Positions 22,301 to 32,590 of a DNA stretch of 64,000 nt are shown here, piece by piece. Below the pieces are notes generated by a model. The model did no database searches and was not told the origin of the DNA. It was given only the letters and a program-made list of their open reading frames with translations. Position 1 is the stretch's first letter, and every line of letters starts with the position of its first letter. Both the position numbers and the translations under genes were made by a program. The stretch comes from Cinnamomum chago. Taxonomy: Eukaryota; Streptophyta; Magnoliopsida; Laurales; Lauraceae. The stretch covers positions 37,413,001 to 37,477,000 of the forward strand of contig CP142451.1 of assembly GCA_038049695.1 (NCBI GenBank), read 5' to 3'.

Positions 22301-22445
22301 CTCGCTCTATGATTCCTAAGTGTCTCTATGGCCCCTTTTTGTTTCTGCTTCCTTTGTTTTCCTCTTTCTTCGGGGGCTCCCTGAGCCTTTGTATTCTTTC
22401 TTCTCTCATTTCTTCTTAATACAATTACCTTTTTAAACAAAAGAA
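22301..22445 (+). other. LINE 3' untranslated region and A-rich tail
   Basis: A pyrimidine-rich stretch ends with TTAATACAATTACC and AAACAAAAGAAAAAG. This is the common end of plant L1 copies. Confidence 0.6.
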
Positions 22446-24632
22446 AAAGTAGATAAAGGGTTTTTTTTTTCCAGTATGTGGTTTGATGTGTACGGTTCTT
22501 TTTTCTGTCGTTTATTAAATCTCATTTCATTAGTTCCCCTTTCTTTTTAGTGTATTTCGGTATCTTCTTTGGTTGTTTTTCTGCACTATATTCATTTAAA
22601 TATTCATTGATCTTTGATTAGCAGCACAATAGTCTAAGTTGTTTTGATTTTTTTTTGTCTCATTTGTTTTTCTTAACATCTTTATTCTCTTCATCGATGA
22701 ATTTCTAGATGGGATTGCATCATATGCACTACCTTGATTTCAATATTCGTCGAAATTGGTCAGAACATCAAAACATAAGTAAATCATTAATTTTAACTCT
22801 TAATAAAGTTTATTAAAATATTAGTATAGGATTTAATGTAAATTAACTTCCTTTGTTGCATCTTTGTTACTATTTTTGTATTATTTCATTTAATGCTCCT
22901 ATATCTTTTATCATGGTCACCATACATTTTAGCTACACTGATTTTTATTTGTTTCTTAAAACTCTCGGATCTACTATTAACTTTGTTAAATTTATATTAA
23001 CAAAAAAGGAAGCAATTATAATTCATCAAAATTGATCAGAATATCAAGACATATGTAAATCATTAATTTAACTCTTAATAAACCTTATTAAAATATTATT
23101 ATAGAATTTAAAGTAAATTAACTGCCTTTGTTGCATCTTTGTTACTATTTTTGTAATATTTCATCTAATGCTTCTATTTAAGGAGGTGTTTGGAAAAAGG
23201 TAGAATATAATATCACCAAATTTGAATATTGTAAGATCTCATTATCACATAATAAAATAGTGACATTGTATGTATTAAAGCAATAAGGAGTCTTGCATAA
23301 GAGAGTGCCACGTCAGAGCTCTTGAGCCTCATAAAGCCACATCAAAGCTCTCACAAACACCACGTGTCCTGTAAGATTTTCCTAGATTTTATCTTATTTC
23401 TAATATCTATCTCTATCATATATAGTCAATTAAAATTTAAATTTTCCTAGATTCTCTCCAATTAGCTATCTTAATGGACTCTTGCTATCCTAAAATTTCT
23501 CTATGACACCTATATGTTGAAATTCAATTCTATAAATTATCTCTTTGAATTCCTAAAATCTAGAGGGAAAAAAACTTAAAACTCTAAAGCAAGTCAACAA
23601 GAAAGAAAGCAAATAGGCTAAGGAAAACATGAGATGGGTTGCTTTAATTAAAAAAAAAATCAAAGATCCATTATCAACCGTTTCTACTGTAAAATAAGAA
23701 AAAAAAAGAAGAGAAATACCTCTCCGAGTAATAGAAAAAAAAATGGTGTTGGATTAGGAAATAGCACATTGTGTACGCGTGGGTTTCTAAATTACCTGAT
23801 GAATAGAGTTTAGAAGTGGGAAGTGGGAATTGGGAATTGGAAACCTGCTTGTGTTAATCAAGACCATTGAACTGTTGTTCTAATGTGTTTTTGGGTTGCG
23901 TTGCACATAGTCTAAATCAAAACTAGGAGTGCAACTTGGGTTGGATCAAACCCTGAACTTGCAATTACCGGCCCCAACCATAAGCAAGGGAATCAATTAT
24001 CTTTGGGTGAATACAAGAGAGTTCGAATTTGGGATTCCAATATAAAAGGTGTATGTATCATGTTAGAAATACTCTTTAGGAGTGTTTTTTTTTATGTGCC
24101 ATGGATTTTTTGTGTTTTTTTGTTTTTGTGTAAAAGATTTTATGTAGCAATGTGCTACATTTCAAGGGGAATCCCTCGGCTAAGCAATGCTTAGTGCTCT
24201 GGAAAACACAGTGCACCCCTCCCCCTCCCACACCCTCTCCCTCTCCCGAGTTATGGGTCCCAGGGTTTGTCACCCATCCATCTAAATGAACTAAGTTGTT
24301 GGGTTGAGTATACACCCATTTTTTATGGGTGAAAATTTGTGGGCCGTGATGACCGAAGCTTCTATCACCCTACACGGGCTGTGACGATCAAAGTGCTCAT
24401 GGACGCCATGTGGCATCATTTCTTATCCTTATAATCTCTCATTGAATCTTACACGATTTCTCATCAAACTAGCAATTACTAAAATTATCTCACAAAACTA
24501 TCACACCTCAATTATAGTCATCACCCTCTTTTCTTCTCTCCATCCCCAAGAATCACACCTCTATCATTCCTCGAGCAGTATATCTTGAGGAAAGTCTCAT
24601 TTATAGGTACACATATCTCTCTCTATATCATG
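22446..24632. other. AT-rich stretch without recognised genes
   Basis: No open frame above about 63 codons and none with a known domain. It contains the direct repeat listed separately and a C/T-rich tract near 24213-24246. Confidence 0.6.
22751..23177. repeat. direct repeat, two ~150-bp units
   Basis: 22751-22900 and 23027-23177 match over most of their length; both contain TTGTTGCATCTTTGTTACTA. The spacing is about 276 bp. The second unit shows scattered substitutions. Confidence 0.75.
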
Positions 24633-24641
24633 TATTTTTAA
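24633..24641. other. 9-bp target duplication of outer MULE (left)
   Basis: TATTTTTAA here, TTTTTTTAA at 30922-30930; one mismatch. Confidence 0.65.
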
Positions 24642-24802
24642 GGGTTAATAGCAGAATACCTACCTGTACTTTGGTCATTTTGTAGAGTACCCCCTATACT
24701 TTAGTATTTTGTACTAAACCTACTTGTATTTTAAATCACAATGCAAATAGAGACGGTCATGACAGAAAATAGGGAATGACGAATTTACCCCTCTTAGATA
24801 AG
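24642..24802 (+). repeat. outer MULE left terminal inverted repeat
   Basis: Pairs with 30775-30921 on the opposite strand. It is also related in direct orientation to the inner MULE's left end at 25045. Homology with the inner end continues to about 24860 (the CTAGGGTTC region). Confidence 0.8.
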
Positions 24803-25044
24803 ATGTCTCTTGGTGTTTTTTGTTCATTTTCCCCTCTTTTGCTTGCAACTAGGGTTCTTCTTTGCCACCCATCATCAACACCAAGGAAAGCCCAAATGTG
24901 CTCCGCAACCATGTCTTAGAGATCAGTACCGGCACTGACGTCTTGGAGATCGGTACCAACACTGATCATCACCAAGAACCCCCATTTCCCAATTTTGGAT
25001 TCCCTCCCATCTACTCCGTGCTGGGTATTTTCCTTTTTTTTTTT

Positions 25045-25235
25045 GGATAATAGCAGAATACCTACCTGTACTTTACAGGTATTTCAGACTACCCCCCCCC
25101 CCCCTGTCGTTTGGTATTTTGTACTAAACCTACCTGTATTTTAAATCAGAATGTAAATAGAGACGGACGTGACGGAAAAGATAGAATGACAAATTTACCC
25201 CTCCATATATAACTCGTGTCTTGCGCTTTTCGATC
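25045..25235 (+). repeat. inner MULE left terminal inverted repeat
   Basis: Pairs with about 29820-29961 reversed. Shared words include GTACAAAATA/TATTTTGTAC and the CTACCTG block. A run of C interrupts it near 25090-25104. Confidence 0.75.
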
Positions 25236-25884
25236 ATTTTTCCCTTTTTCGCTTGAGGTTAGGGTTCCTCATTAGTGAGGCGACTTTGAGAGAAACCGCC
25301 CCCCTTCAAAAGGTGATCCTGATTGCGGTTAGGGCTCTGCGATTTCAGAGGTTTCAAACCATCAAGAAGATTCAACGAAAATTCATCAAGAAGCATCAAT
25401 GATTTCAGAGGTATGTATAATCTCAACCCTTAATAATGTCTGATGCCGAGGATATTGGGTTTAGGGTTTGATAAAAAAAAAAGATCTTAAATTGACGTCT
25501 CTACGCGCATGGATTGTAAAGTTGTTGATGGGATTTGTACGATCTCTATGTGAAATTTGCATTAGAAAATTGTCTCTTTCTGTGCTTCATTTTAGTGAAT
25601 AGGGATGAGTTTTTTTGCTACTTTGAGTGGATGTAGGACCTTTCATTGTTTGATATAGTGATATTGTGTGAAAATGGTCTCCTTTTGTGCTATCTATTTC
25701 ATTTGTTTTTTTTTTTTATGAATGTTGTTGGAATAGAATCCCCACCTGTCTACACTGTGTCAACTACTTTTGGCTGTCACACATGGAGGGGACCATAGTG
25801 ACACAAAAAACAAGTTTCTTATATACATGGTTTTGTCAAACACCCAATTTTATTTGTTATTGTACATGAATTTGCCTCAAAGAA

Positions 25885-28827
25885 ATGTTGTTTGATGAAG
25901 TGATAGTACGATTCCACCATGGTGGTTATTTTATAGAGCCACCAAATAGTGTATATAGTGGGGGTGTGGTAGATGAAATCATTGTTTTTTATATTGATAA
26001 AGTATCATTTTTTGTATTTAGGGATTATGTGATGGAATTAGGGATCCCAGCGAATAGTATGATGTATTTTAAAGTGTTGGCCTTGAGTTTTGGTGATGGT
26101 CTAAGGCGGATTGAATCAGACAAGGATGTAGTTGTTCTATTAGAACATTATAAGGGCAGTGAGGTGTTGACTATTTATATAGAGAGGGGACATGAACCTT
26201 TGATGGTAGTGTCACCTAAGGGGAATGTCTTGATGCAAATTATTCACACCAAAGGTCCCTTGATGTAGTTACCTGCAGCAGAAGTTATATCAGCTAGTAG
26301 GAAACTTCACTATGAGGAGGACTATGCTGCTGATGTTGAGAATGAACTTGTTGTTGATGAAGGCAGTGATGATGACCAAGATCAGCAACATGGTCATCAT
26401 GATGACTCTAATGATGATGATAGTGAGGTTGAGAGTGATCACATCAGATTAGATCCTGATGAACCTCCGGAGTTATATGAGGATGTTGAGAAAGCTGATG
26501 ATGAGGATATCTTCAGAGGATCTCGTGAGACGGAATCACAACCTCATGAAGCTAAGAGTGTAGAAGAAGAACATACCCAAAACCAACAAGTACCAATTGA
26601 TGAGAACTGGATTACAGATGCTGAGGATGGGGATGAGCTTCAGTCTTTGTGCAGCTCATCTGATGAGAAACAATAAGCCGAAATGGCCTGACTTTAATGA
26701 GCTAATTGATATGGGGAATCCTCAACTCGAGTTGGGTATGATTTTTGCAAGTCCACGAGTATTCAAACAAGCGCTTGTTGAATGGACTGTAAGGCAGGGC
26801 TATGACATTAAATATTTGAAAAATGAGGACAAGAGAATCATAGTTGTCTGTAAATATGATTGTGGATTTAGGATTCATGCATCACCCATGCAGGGTGAGA
26901 GGACATTTCAAATTAAGACAATCAAGCCTAAACATGCATGTGATATGAAGTTTAAAAGGCACTTTGTCACTTCCAACTATATAGCTAATAAATACCAGTA
27001 GATAAAGAGTGACGATCCGAAATGGTCAATCCCTGCAATGCAGAAAGAGCTGAGAAGAGATCTGAAGGTTGATTTGTCGAAGGATAAGTTGTATAGAGCC
27101 AAGAGGAAGGTAGCAGATAACATCTCTGGAGTGCAGTACACTAGATTAAGGGACTACTGTGTCACTACCCGAAGTACAATCCAAATACAAGTTTATTTGT
27201 GGTGATACAAAGACCTCACATGGATAGAATTTCATATTTCCAGAGATTATATGTATGTTACGAGGCACAAAAGGTCGGGTTCGTGAGTGGATGTAGACCC
27301 ATAATTGGTTTAGATGGGTGCTTCATCAAAGGTATTTATGGTGGACAAGTGCTGGCTACAATAGGTAGAGATGGGGTGAGAATATGTTCCCAATTGTAAT
27401 GGCTGTTGTAGAGGCTGAAAATATGGAATCATGGACTTGGTTTTTGAAATCATTAATTGATGACATCGGAGATGGGGGTGACATGGGCTGGACTTTTATG
27501 TCTAATAAACAAAAAGGGCTTGATGCAGCATTTGAGATAATTATTCCTACTGCGGAAATTAGCCACTGCTTGAAGCATATGTATGATAACTTCAAAAAAC
27601 TTTTCACAGGAAAACTGTTGAAAGATGTTATGTGGGCTACAGCATCATGTGGATCACCAAGAGAATTTGATAGTAATATGCAGATGATCAAAGAGATGGA
27701 CCAGGCTGCATATAATTGGCCGATAGCTGCTAATCCAAATAGGTGGACCAGGTCTCATTTTTCCACAAGGGCAAAATATGATCCATTAACAAACAACCTC
27801 TGTGAGTCTTTCAACAGTTACATACTTGAAGCAATGGAGAAACCAATAGTTGGTTTGCTTGAGTGTGTGAGGAGAAAGCTGATGAACAAAACTTAATTGA
27901 AGTTGAGAGGAATGACCAAATATGATGCAAAAGTCTGTCCGGGGTTATTGGAGTAGTTGGAAAAGAACAAGAATGACAACAGACACTATTTTACAAACTG
28001 GTCAGGCAAAGGTGAGTTTGAAGTTAATTGTTTTACGAAAACTTTTGTTGTTAACATTGAGAGTAGAACATAGTTATGCAAAATGTAGGATTTGACTGTG
28101 ATACCTTGTAAGCATGCCATAGCATGTATATACATGAAACAAGAAAAGCCTGAAGATTACATTCATGCATGCTACAACAAAGAGATGAATTTGAGGGCAT
28201 ATAATAGTATGATACACCCAGTACCTGGAATGCATGAATGGGTACAAAGTGGAATGGAAACAGTTGGTCCTCCTTTGTATAGAAGACCTGCAAGTAGGCT
28301 AAGGAAGTTGAGGATAAGGGAAGCAGATGAGTTATCCAATTCCAATAGAGTTTCTAGAATGAATAGAACAATGACTTGTGCTAGATGCTTGAAAACAGGC
28401 CATAATGCCAGGTCTTGCAAGGGACTAGTGCATCCCAATTCAAGACTCTTGAGTTCTACATCAGAGCCTCGACCAACTTCTTAGCCAACTTCTCAGTCCA
28501 TGGCAGGTTCTCAGCCAGCTTCTCAGCTAGGTTCTCAGCCCATGCCTACTTCTCATACCATGCCACCACACAGGGTACTGTGTTTTCACCCTTTTGATTT
28601 TTTACTTCTAACTAGAGTATATGCATGTTTTCACCCTTTCGATTTTTTACTTCTAACTATAGTATATACTTACTAAGGTCTTCAAATTTTGATTGGTCAG
28701 GAGAGAGTCAAACAAGCTTCTTCTCGGCCAAATCCATTAACTAGAAATACCAGTGGTAGAGGGAAGTTACAAGCAGGTAGATGGCAAATTGGAGCAGGAA
28801 AATGGAGCTCAACTTGTTGATGACAAC
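25885..28827 (+). pseudogene. MULE transposase (MuDR type), broken, second catalytic Asp replaced
   Basis: The ATG at 25885 opens a PB1-like N-terminal domain (VIVRFHHGGYFI, then VYSGGVVDEI), about 127 residues to a TAG at 26266. The same frame goes on through an acidic linker to about 26670, then shifts. The MuDR DNA-binding domain (26700-26998) contains FKQALVEWTVRQGYDIKY and CDMKFKRHFVTSNYIA, then a TAG at 26999. The DDE core has its first Asp in LDGCFIKG (27313-27315). The second Asp position is Asn in FMSNKQKGL (codon 27504-27506). The Glu is in CESFNSYI (27805-27807). A SWIM finger remnant ends IPCKHA (near 28107), and a CCHC knuckle CARCLKTGHNARSC lies at 28377-28418. An intron near 28578-28701 precedes the last exon. 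The protein would cut and rejoin MULE ends in the nucleus. Confidence 0.87.
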
Positions 28828-29212
28828 AGCCACTATTTTTAAAAGAAATTTCTGGATGATGTTGTATCACTGATGACTGTTTTAAATAACTTTTTTTTAT
28901 TGACTATTTGGATTTGGATTATCTTTCTTACTATTTGGATGATGATGTTTTTAGTTTTTTTGTTACTGGAAGGATGATGATGTTCCCAGCAATTGATTGT
29001 TCATTGTATTCCTGTCAAGTTTTTTGTTAGTGTTTTCTTATTGCAGGTTAATTAAAGTTCATCAAAAAAGTAGAGTCATTGAGAAACAAACAACACAAAC
29101 CCATTTTCTATTATATTCTGACTGATATATATGCTCATTGTAATTCCAACCTATCTAAAAGAGTCCAAGATATTAGTAGGTAACACATGAACAACACAAA
29201 CACAATTCCAGC
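28828..29212. other. spacer between the two MULE genes
   Basis: AT-rich, no open frame of note. It should contain both 3' ends; no poly(A) signal stands out enough to assign. Confidence 0.5.
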
Positions 29213-29610
29213 TCATGTCCCCAATAGCACACGTAGGTAACATCTTTCCCTTCGACAAGCTGACTTCAGTTCCCTCTCCAACACATCAATCATATCCAAT
29301 AGCTTCGACACAAGCTCTATTTTTCCATCAACCCATTCAAAAAATACACATGATGGCTGGATCTGAGAACAAAATGAAACAAAATACATTAATACTACCA
29401 TGGTTGACTAAACATGAAGAAGATCAAACAGATGGATCAAAGCATAACCCCATATAGTGCACAGCCAAGAAACCTCCTCCCCATGTTCCATTATGTTCGG
29501 GAAGTTCTCAAAGAAGCCCTATGCCCACAGTGACAGTAACGAATTTCACCATCAAATTGAGAGCTTTGACCACGAGAAAACTAGGCATAAAAGTTTGAAG
29601 AAGAAGTCAT
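29213..29610 (-). pseudogene. GRF-type zinc-finger gene, two exons, convergent to the transposase
   Basis: Minus strand, ATG at 29610-29608. Exon 1 (29610-29449, exactly 54 codons) encodes CHCGHRASLRTSRT and GRRFLGC. An 86-bp intron with GT at 29448-29447 and AG at 29364-29363 joins in phase to exon 2 (29362-29213). Exon 2 encodes CVFFEWVDGKIE and a charged helix ending in a stop. The pattern Cys26, Cys28, Cys50, Cys59, then FFxWxD is that of the GRF zinc finger, a small nucleic-acid-binding fold. The predicted length is 103 residues, a normal size for plant GRF proteins. Stops at codon 10 (TAG, 29583-29581) and codon 40 (TAA, 29493-29491) break it. It lies 0.4 kb beyond the transposase end, tail to tail, inside the inner MULE. 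The GRF call is by motif; its role in transposition is inference. Confidence 0.7.
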
Positions 29611-29961
29611 TTGATATAGCTGAAGAAGATGACTGACAGCTGCTCACAGATTGATGGCTGAAGAAGAAGACCGAGAGCTGCTCACAAACTCATGGTTGAA
29701 GCAAACAAACTCGATTTTTCTATCCCTTTTTTATTGGCTAGGTTCAGGGGCAAATAAGTCTCGTTCTATAGCCATTTGGAAAAGTAAATTGCTGTCAGTC
29801 TGCCCTAGAAGCCATTTATACATATACGCCGTTAATACTAATAGAATCCATCACTTTTGCATGTTAATTAAAACTTCAGGTAGGTTCAGTACAAAATATC
29901 AAACTACAGCAAGGTAGTCTGAAATACATGCAAAGTACAGGTATGTACTCTGTTATTATCC
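29611..29961 (-). other. inner MULE right arm and terminal inverted repeat
   Basis: This holds the presumed promoter and leader of the minus-strand GRF gene. About 29820-29961 is the right inverted repeat. An internal repeat GCTGAAGAAGA near 29620 and 29657 is visible. No other coding sequence is recognised. Confidence 0.55.
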
Positions 29962-30774
29962 CTTTTTTACTTTCCTTTTTCCTTTTTTTTTTCACTTTTC
30001 GCCCATAGAAATTGCTTCTTGCATTTGTTTGTTTGTTTGTTATTTTTCTTTAGCTAATAGCCTAATACCCCATTTGGATATAAGGGGTATCAATTGGACG
30101 CAGTCTATCAACTATGACACGGCCTACATGATGATCATCTTCAACAGACTTGGCGTATGGTAACTGCTTCCTGTAAAGCGATTCCAGGAGGCATATTTGT
30201 TAAAATCGTGAAGATGCATTTAAGGCTGTATTCAATATGATACTTTGCCATAGCCACACTTGTGGTGGGCAATTGCAAAACTAGTAAACATGAGTGAAAT
30301 TAAAACTTGTGTTTCGGTTTTAGGAGGGCAGCTATGGCGGGCACAAGGATAAGAAATCACGGTGAAAATCGGAAGCCTGGACTGCAGTCTTAGTAGATGG
30401 TCGGTTGCTCAGGCAAAAGTCGTCAAACCCATACCCAAGTACCCCCCCCCCCCCCCCCCCCCCCCCCCCCTTATATCTACCTGCACCATTTCTTCCTTTT
30501 TCTTTTCTTTCTTTTTTCTGTTCTGTTTCATTTGCCTTTTTATCTTTCTATCTTATTCTTCTTTTCTAAAATGGGTTATGATTGTTTTCATGTCATTCCA
30601 AGTTCCTTCTCAGTACACAAAGCAATGAGAGGAGGCAAAGGTTAGATAGATGTTAATGTAGCTAATGTTTTACTCTTCTTCTTTAAAAAATTCAATGTCT
30701 TTCATTATTTTTCATGTTATGTGCTTGATGGGTTAGGTTTAGGGGATTTGGGCCAGTTTGCACCAGACATTATT
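29962..30774. other. outer MULE right arm, no recognised gene
   Basis: T-rich then mixed sequence. Frames of up to 88 codons are low-complexity or cross the 29-base run of C at 30442-30470. A captured fragment is possible but nothing was recognised. Confidence 0.5.
30442..30470. repeat. poly-C tract, 29 bases
   Basis: Uninterrupted run of C. The length may be affected by sequencing or assembly. Confidence 0.9.
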
Positions 30775-30921
30775 TATACGACCTATGACGTTAATACTAA
30801 CAAAATCCATGAGTCTTGCATGTTAATTAGAACTACAGGTAGGTTTAATACAAAATACCAAAGTGCATGGGGTACTCTGCAAAAATGACCAAAGTCAAGA
30901 TAAGTATTCTGCTATTAACCC
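30775..30921 (-). repeat. outer MULE right terminal inverted repeat
   Basis: Reverse complement of the left end; shares AGCAGAATAC, TTTGGTCATTTT and AGTACCCC with 24642-24690. Confidence 0.82.
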
Positions 30922-31183
30922 TTTTTTTAAACAATTCTATTCTTTTTTTATTATTTTAGGATATAATTTTTTTAATTATCATATTAATCTCATATTTTAA
31001 TCCAATTGAAAATAATTTCTCTGCATTATGTTTTTTTTAGTAGCTTTGAATTTGATTATTCTTTAGGATATAAATTTGTTAAAATTATGAAATCAACCAC
31101 TTGAAAAAAAAAATCTTCTATTAAAAATTGGTCTCATAGGAAACGATTAAGAATTGGTTTGAAAACTATATATATCACCTCAG

Positions 31184-31750
31184 TATCAAGTTATGGGGCA
31201 GGCATGGAGAAACATCACAATGTTTATATTAAACAAGTCGTGCACATATGAGACTTTTTTTATCTTTTGTTGTTTTCATTTGTATTCATCATGTATAAGA
31301 CCCTAACCCCAAATCCAAAAGATAAAAAGTTCATACGCTTTTAAATGGATTACATCGAATTAATCGGTTTATTTGCAACGCAATGGCATACTCTCATAAT
31401 GAGATTCTTATTGACAAATTGATCTTGCAAAATCCTTCACATCATATTGTGGGGCAGGCAAGGAGAAACATGACAATGTTTATGACAAACATTAGTTGTG
31501 CACATACAAGATTGGGAGATGCTCCTATGAGAGCATCTCTCACCTTACTATGAAAGATAAAGGTAGGTGCCCTCACATTTAAGTTGTTGGCATTGGATAT
31601 GAATGTGAGGGCCCCCACCTTATCTCTCATAGTAAGGTGAGAGATGCTCTTATAGGAACATCTCCCTATAAGATTAATATTTATTTTTTAAATTTTTTTA
31701 CCATTTGTATTCATCATGTATTTGTCCCTAGCCCCGAAGTCCAAAAGATG
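31184..31750. repeat. ~150-bp duplication, second copy interrupted by a MITE
   Basis: 31184-31330 is matched by 31440-31513 plus 31676-31750. Shared words include GGGGCAGGCA, GGAGAAACAT, GTGCACATA and TTTGTATTCATCATGTAT. Copy 1 is uninterrupted and serves as an empty-site reference. Confidence 0.75.
31514..31666. mobile_element. MULE-type MITE, 153 bp, foldback
   Basis: Nearly the whole element is an inverted repeat of about 66 bp per arm (GGGAGATGCTCCTATGAGAG against GGGAGATGTTCCTATAAGAG). Flanks are TACAAGATT (31505-31513) and TATAAGATT (31667-31675), an 8-of-9 target duplication. The length of the duplication points to a Mutator-like mobiliser. Confidence 0.85.
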
Positions 31751-32029
31751 AACCAAAGTTGAAAGATCATCAATATCAAAGAAGGAAGGTGGATTTTTTT
31801 TTCTTAATAACATTTAAAAGAATCTTATTTTTTTAATGTATTTTTACTTTTGGCTTCGGGTTTAGCATGGGCCTTTGTTGCTAGTATTATAATATTGTGT
31901 TACTTATGGTGTTTGGCAATATCTATAAATTTCAATATACCCTTGAAGTGGTTGGCAATTTATTAATTTTCGCTAGATGATGCACCAAAATAGGAAATGC
32001 AGAGAGAAATATAGATGATTGACCCAATG

Positions 32030-32590
32030 GGAATCCACTAACTATTAGTCACACTTAAGTGATTTAATATTGGTAGCCATGGTAGGGCCCATTTAATTAG
32101 AAAATCATTGGACTAAATGTTAAAAACCACGAGCAATATTGTTGTTTATTCAATGTGGGCCTACCAAATATTGGCAACCACAATATAATGCATTCAATGA
32201 TGATTATGACAGGGCCCTATCAAGTATTAAACACCATTGCGGAATCCATTTATAAAACATCAATATGGGACCCATTTGATGTTATTACCCATATTAATAA
32301 TGCTAATTATAGTAATCACCAGAGGACCATTAAACAATGAGACTCATTTAATGATGGCAAACTAATAACAATATCCAATATTGATAATTAGTGTAAGACC
32401 CACCTAATGTTGGCAATATGGGACCCACTTAATGTTGATAATCATGGTAGAAGTTACCTAAGGTGATATTTGTAGGACCCACTAATATTAGTAATCAACA
32501 AGTGAACTATGTAATTAATGACAGGGCTATGGAACCCATATAAAATTTATAAACACTAAAGAGCCCATCTAATATTGAGTCATAGTAGAA
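32030..32590. repeat. degenerate tandem repeat, ~40-60 bp units
   Basis: Irregular recurrence of GGGACCCA or GGGCCCA followed by TTTAATGTTGG- or TTAATATTGG-like words, about ten times. Units are heavily diverged; no frame is conserved. Confidence 0.5.

Larger units (their letters stand above)
5500..22445 (+). mobile_element. L1-type LINE, split by a copia insertion
   Basis: ORF1 lies left of the copia element and ORF2 (endonuclease, reverse transcriptase, zf-RVT) lies right of it, all on the plus strand. Removing 7226-18531 leaves about 5.6 kb, a normal L1 length. The 3' end is near 22445, after TTAATACAATTACC and a short A-rich tail. The 5' end near 5500 is approximate, and I could not establish the LINE's own target duplication. 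Many stops and shifts make it inactive. Confidence 0.85.
25045..29961 (+). mobile_element. inner MULE with two convergent genes
   Basis: The ends are GGATAATAGCAGAATACC (left) and, reversed, GGATAATAACAGAGTACA (right). Homology continues inward for 150 bp or so. It carries the PB1-like/MuDR transposase on the plus strand and a GRF zinc-finger gene on the minus strand. The left flank is a run of 11 T, which hides any exact 9-bp duplication. Its ends resemble the outer MULE's, so the two belong to one family. Confidence 0.78.
24642..30921 (+). mobile_element. outer MULE
   Basis: Terminal inverted repeats begin GGGTTAATAGCAGAATAC at both ends and stay recognisable for over 100 bp. The flanks are TATTTTTAA (24633-24641) and TTTTTTTAA (30922-30930), an 8-of-9 match and the right length for a Mutator-like element. 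Nearly all of its content is a second, related MULE. Its own arms (about 0.4 kb left, 0.96 kb right) show no recognised gene. A single element with duplicated ends is the alternative explanation. Confidence 0.75.

Noticed and set aside
25035-25043. Exact 9-bp target duplication for the inner MULE
   Set aside because: The left flank is only T and the right flank TTTTTTACT; a 7-of-9 match in a T-run is not evidence.
24862-25050. Small plus-strand gene in the outer MULE's left arm
   Set aside because: The 62-codon frame ends inside the inner inverted repeat and shows no motif; a captured fragment cannot be shown.
30362-30645. Two 80-90-codon frames with poly-proline
   Set aside because: The prolines come from the 29-base run of C.
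31866-31885. Possible second Helitron 3' end (GGGCCTTTGTTGCTAGT)
   Set aside because: CTAG-T is present but no stable hairpin and no boundary to known sequence was found.
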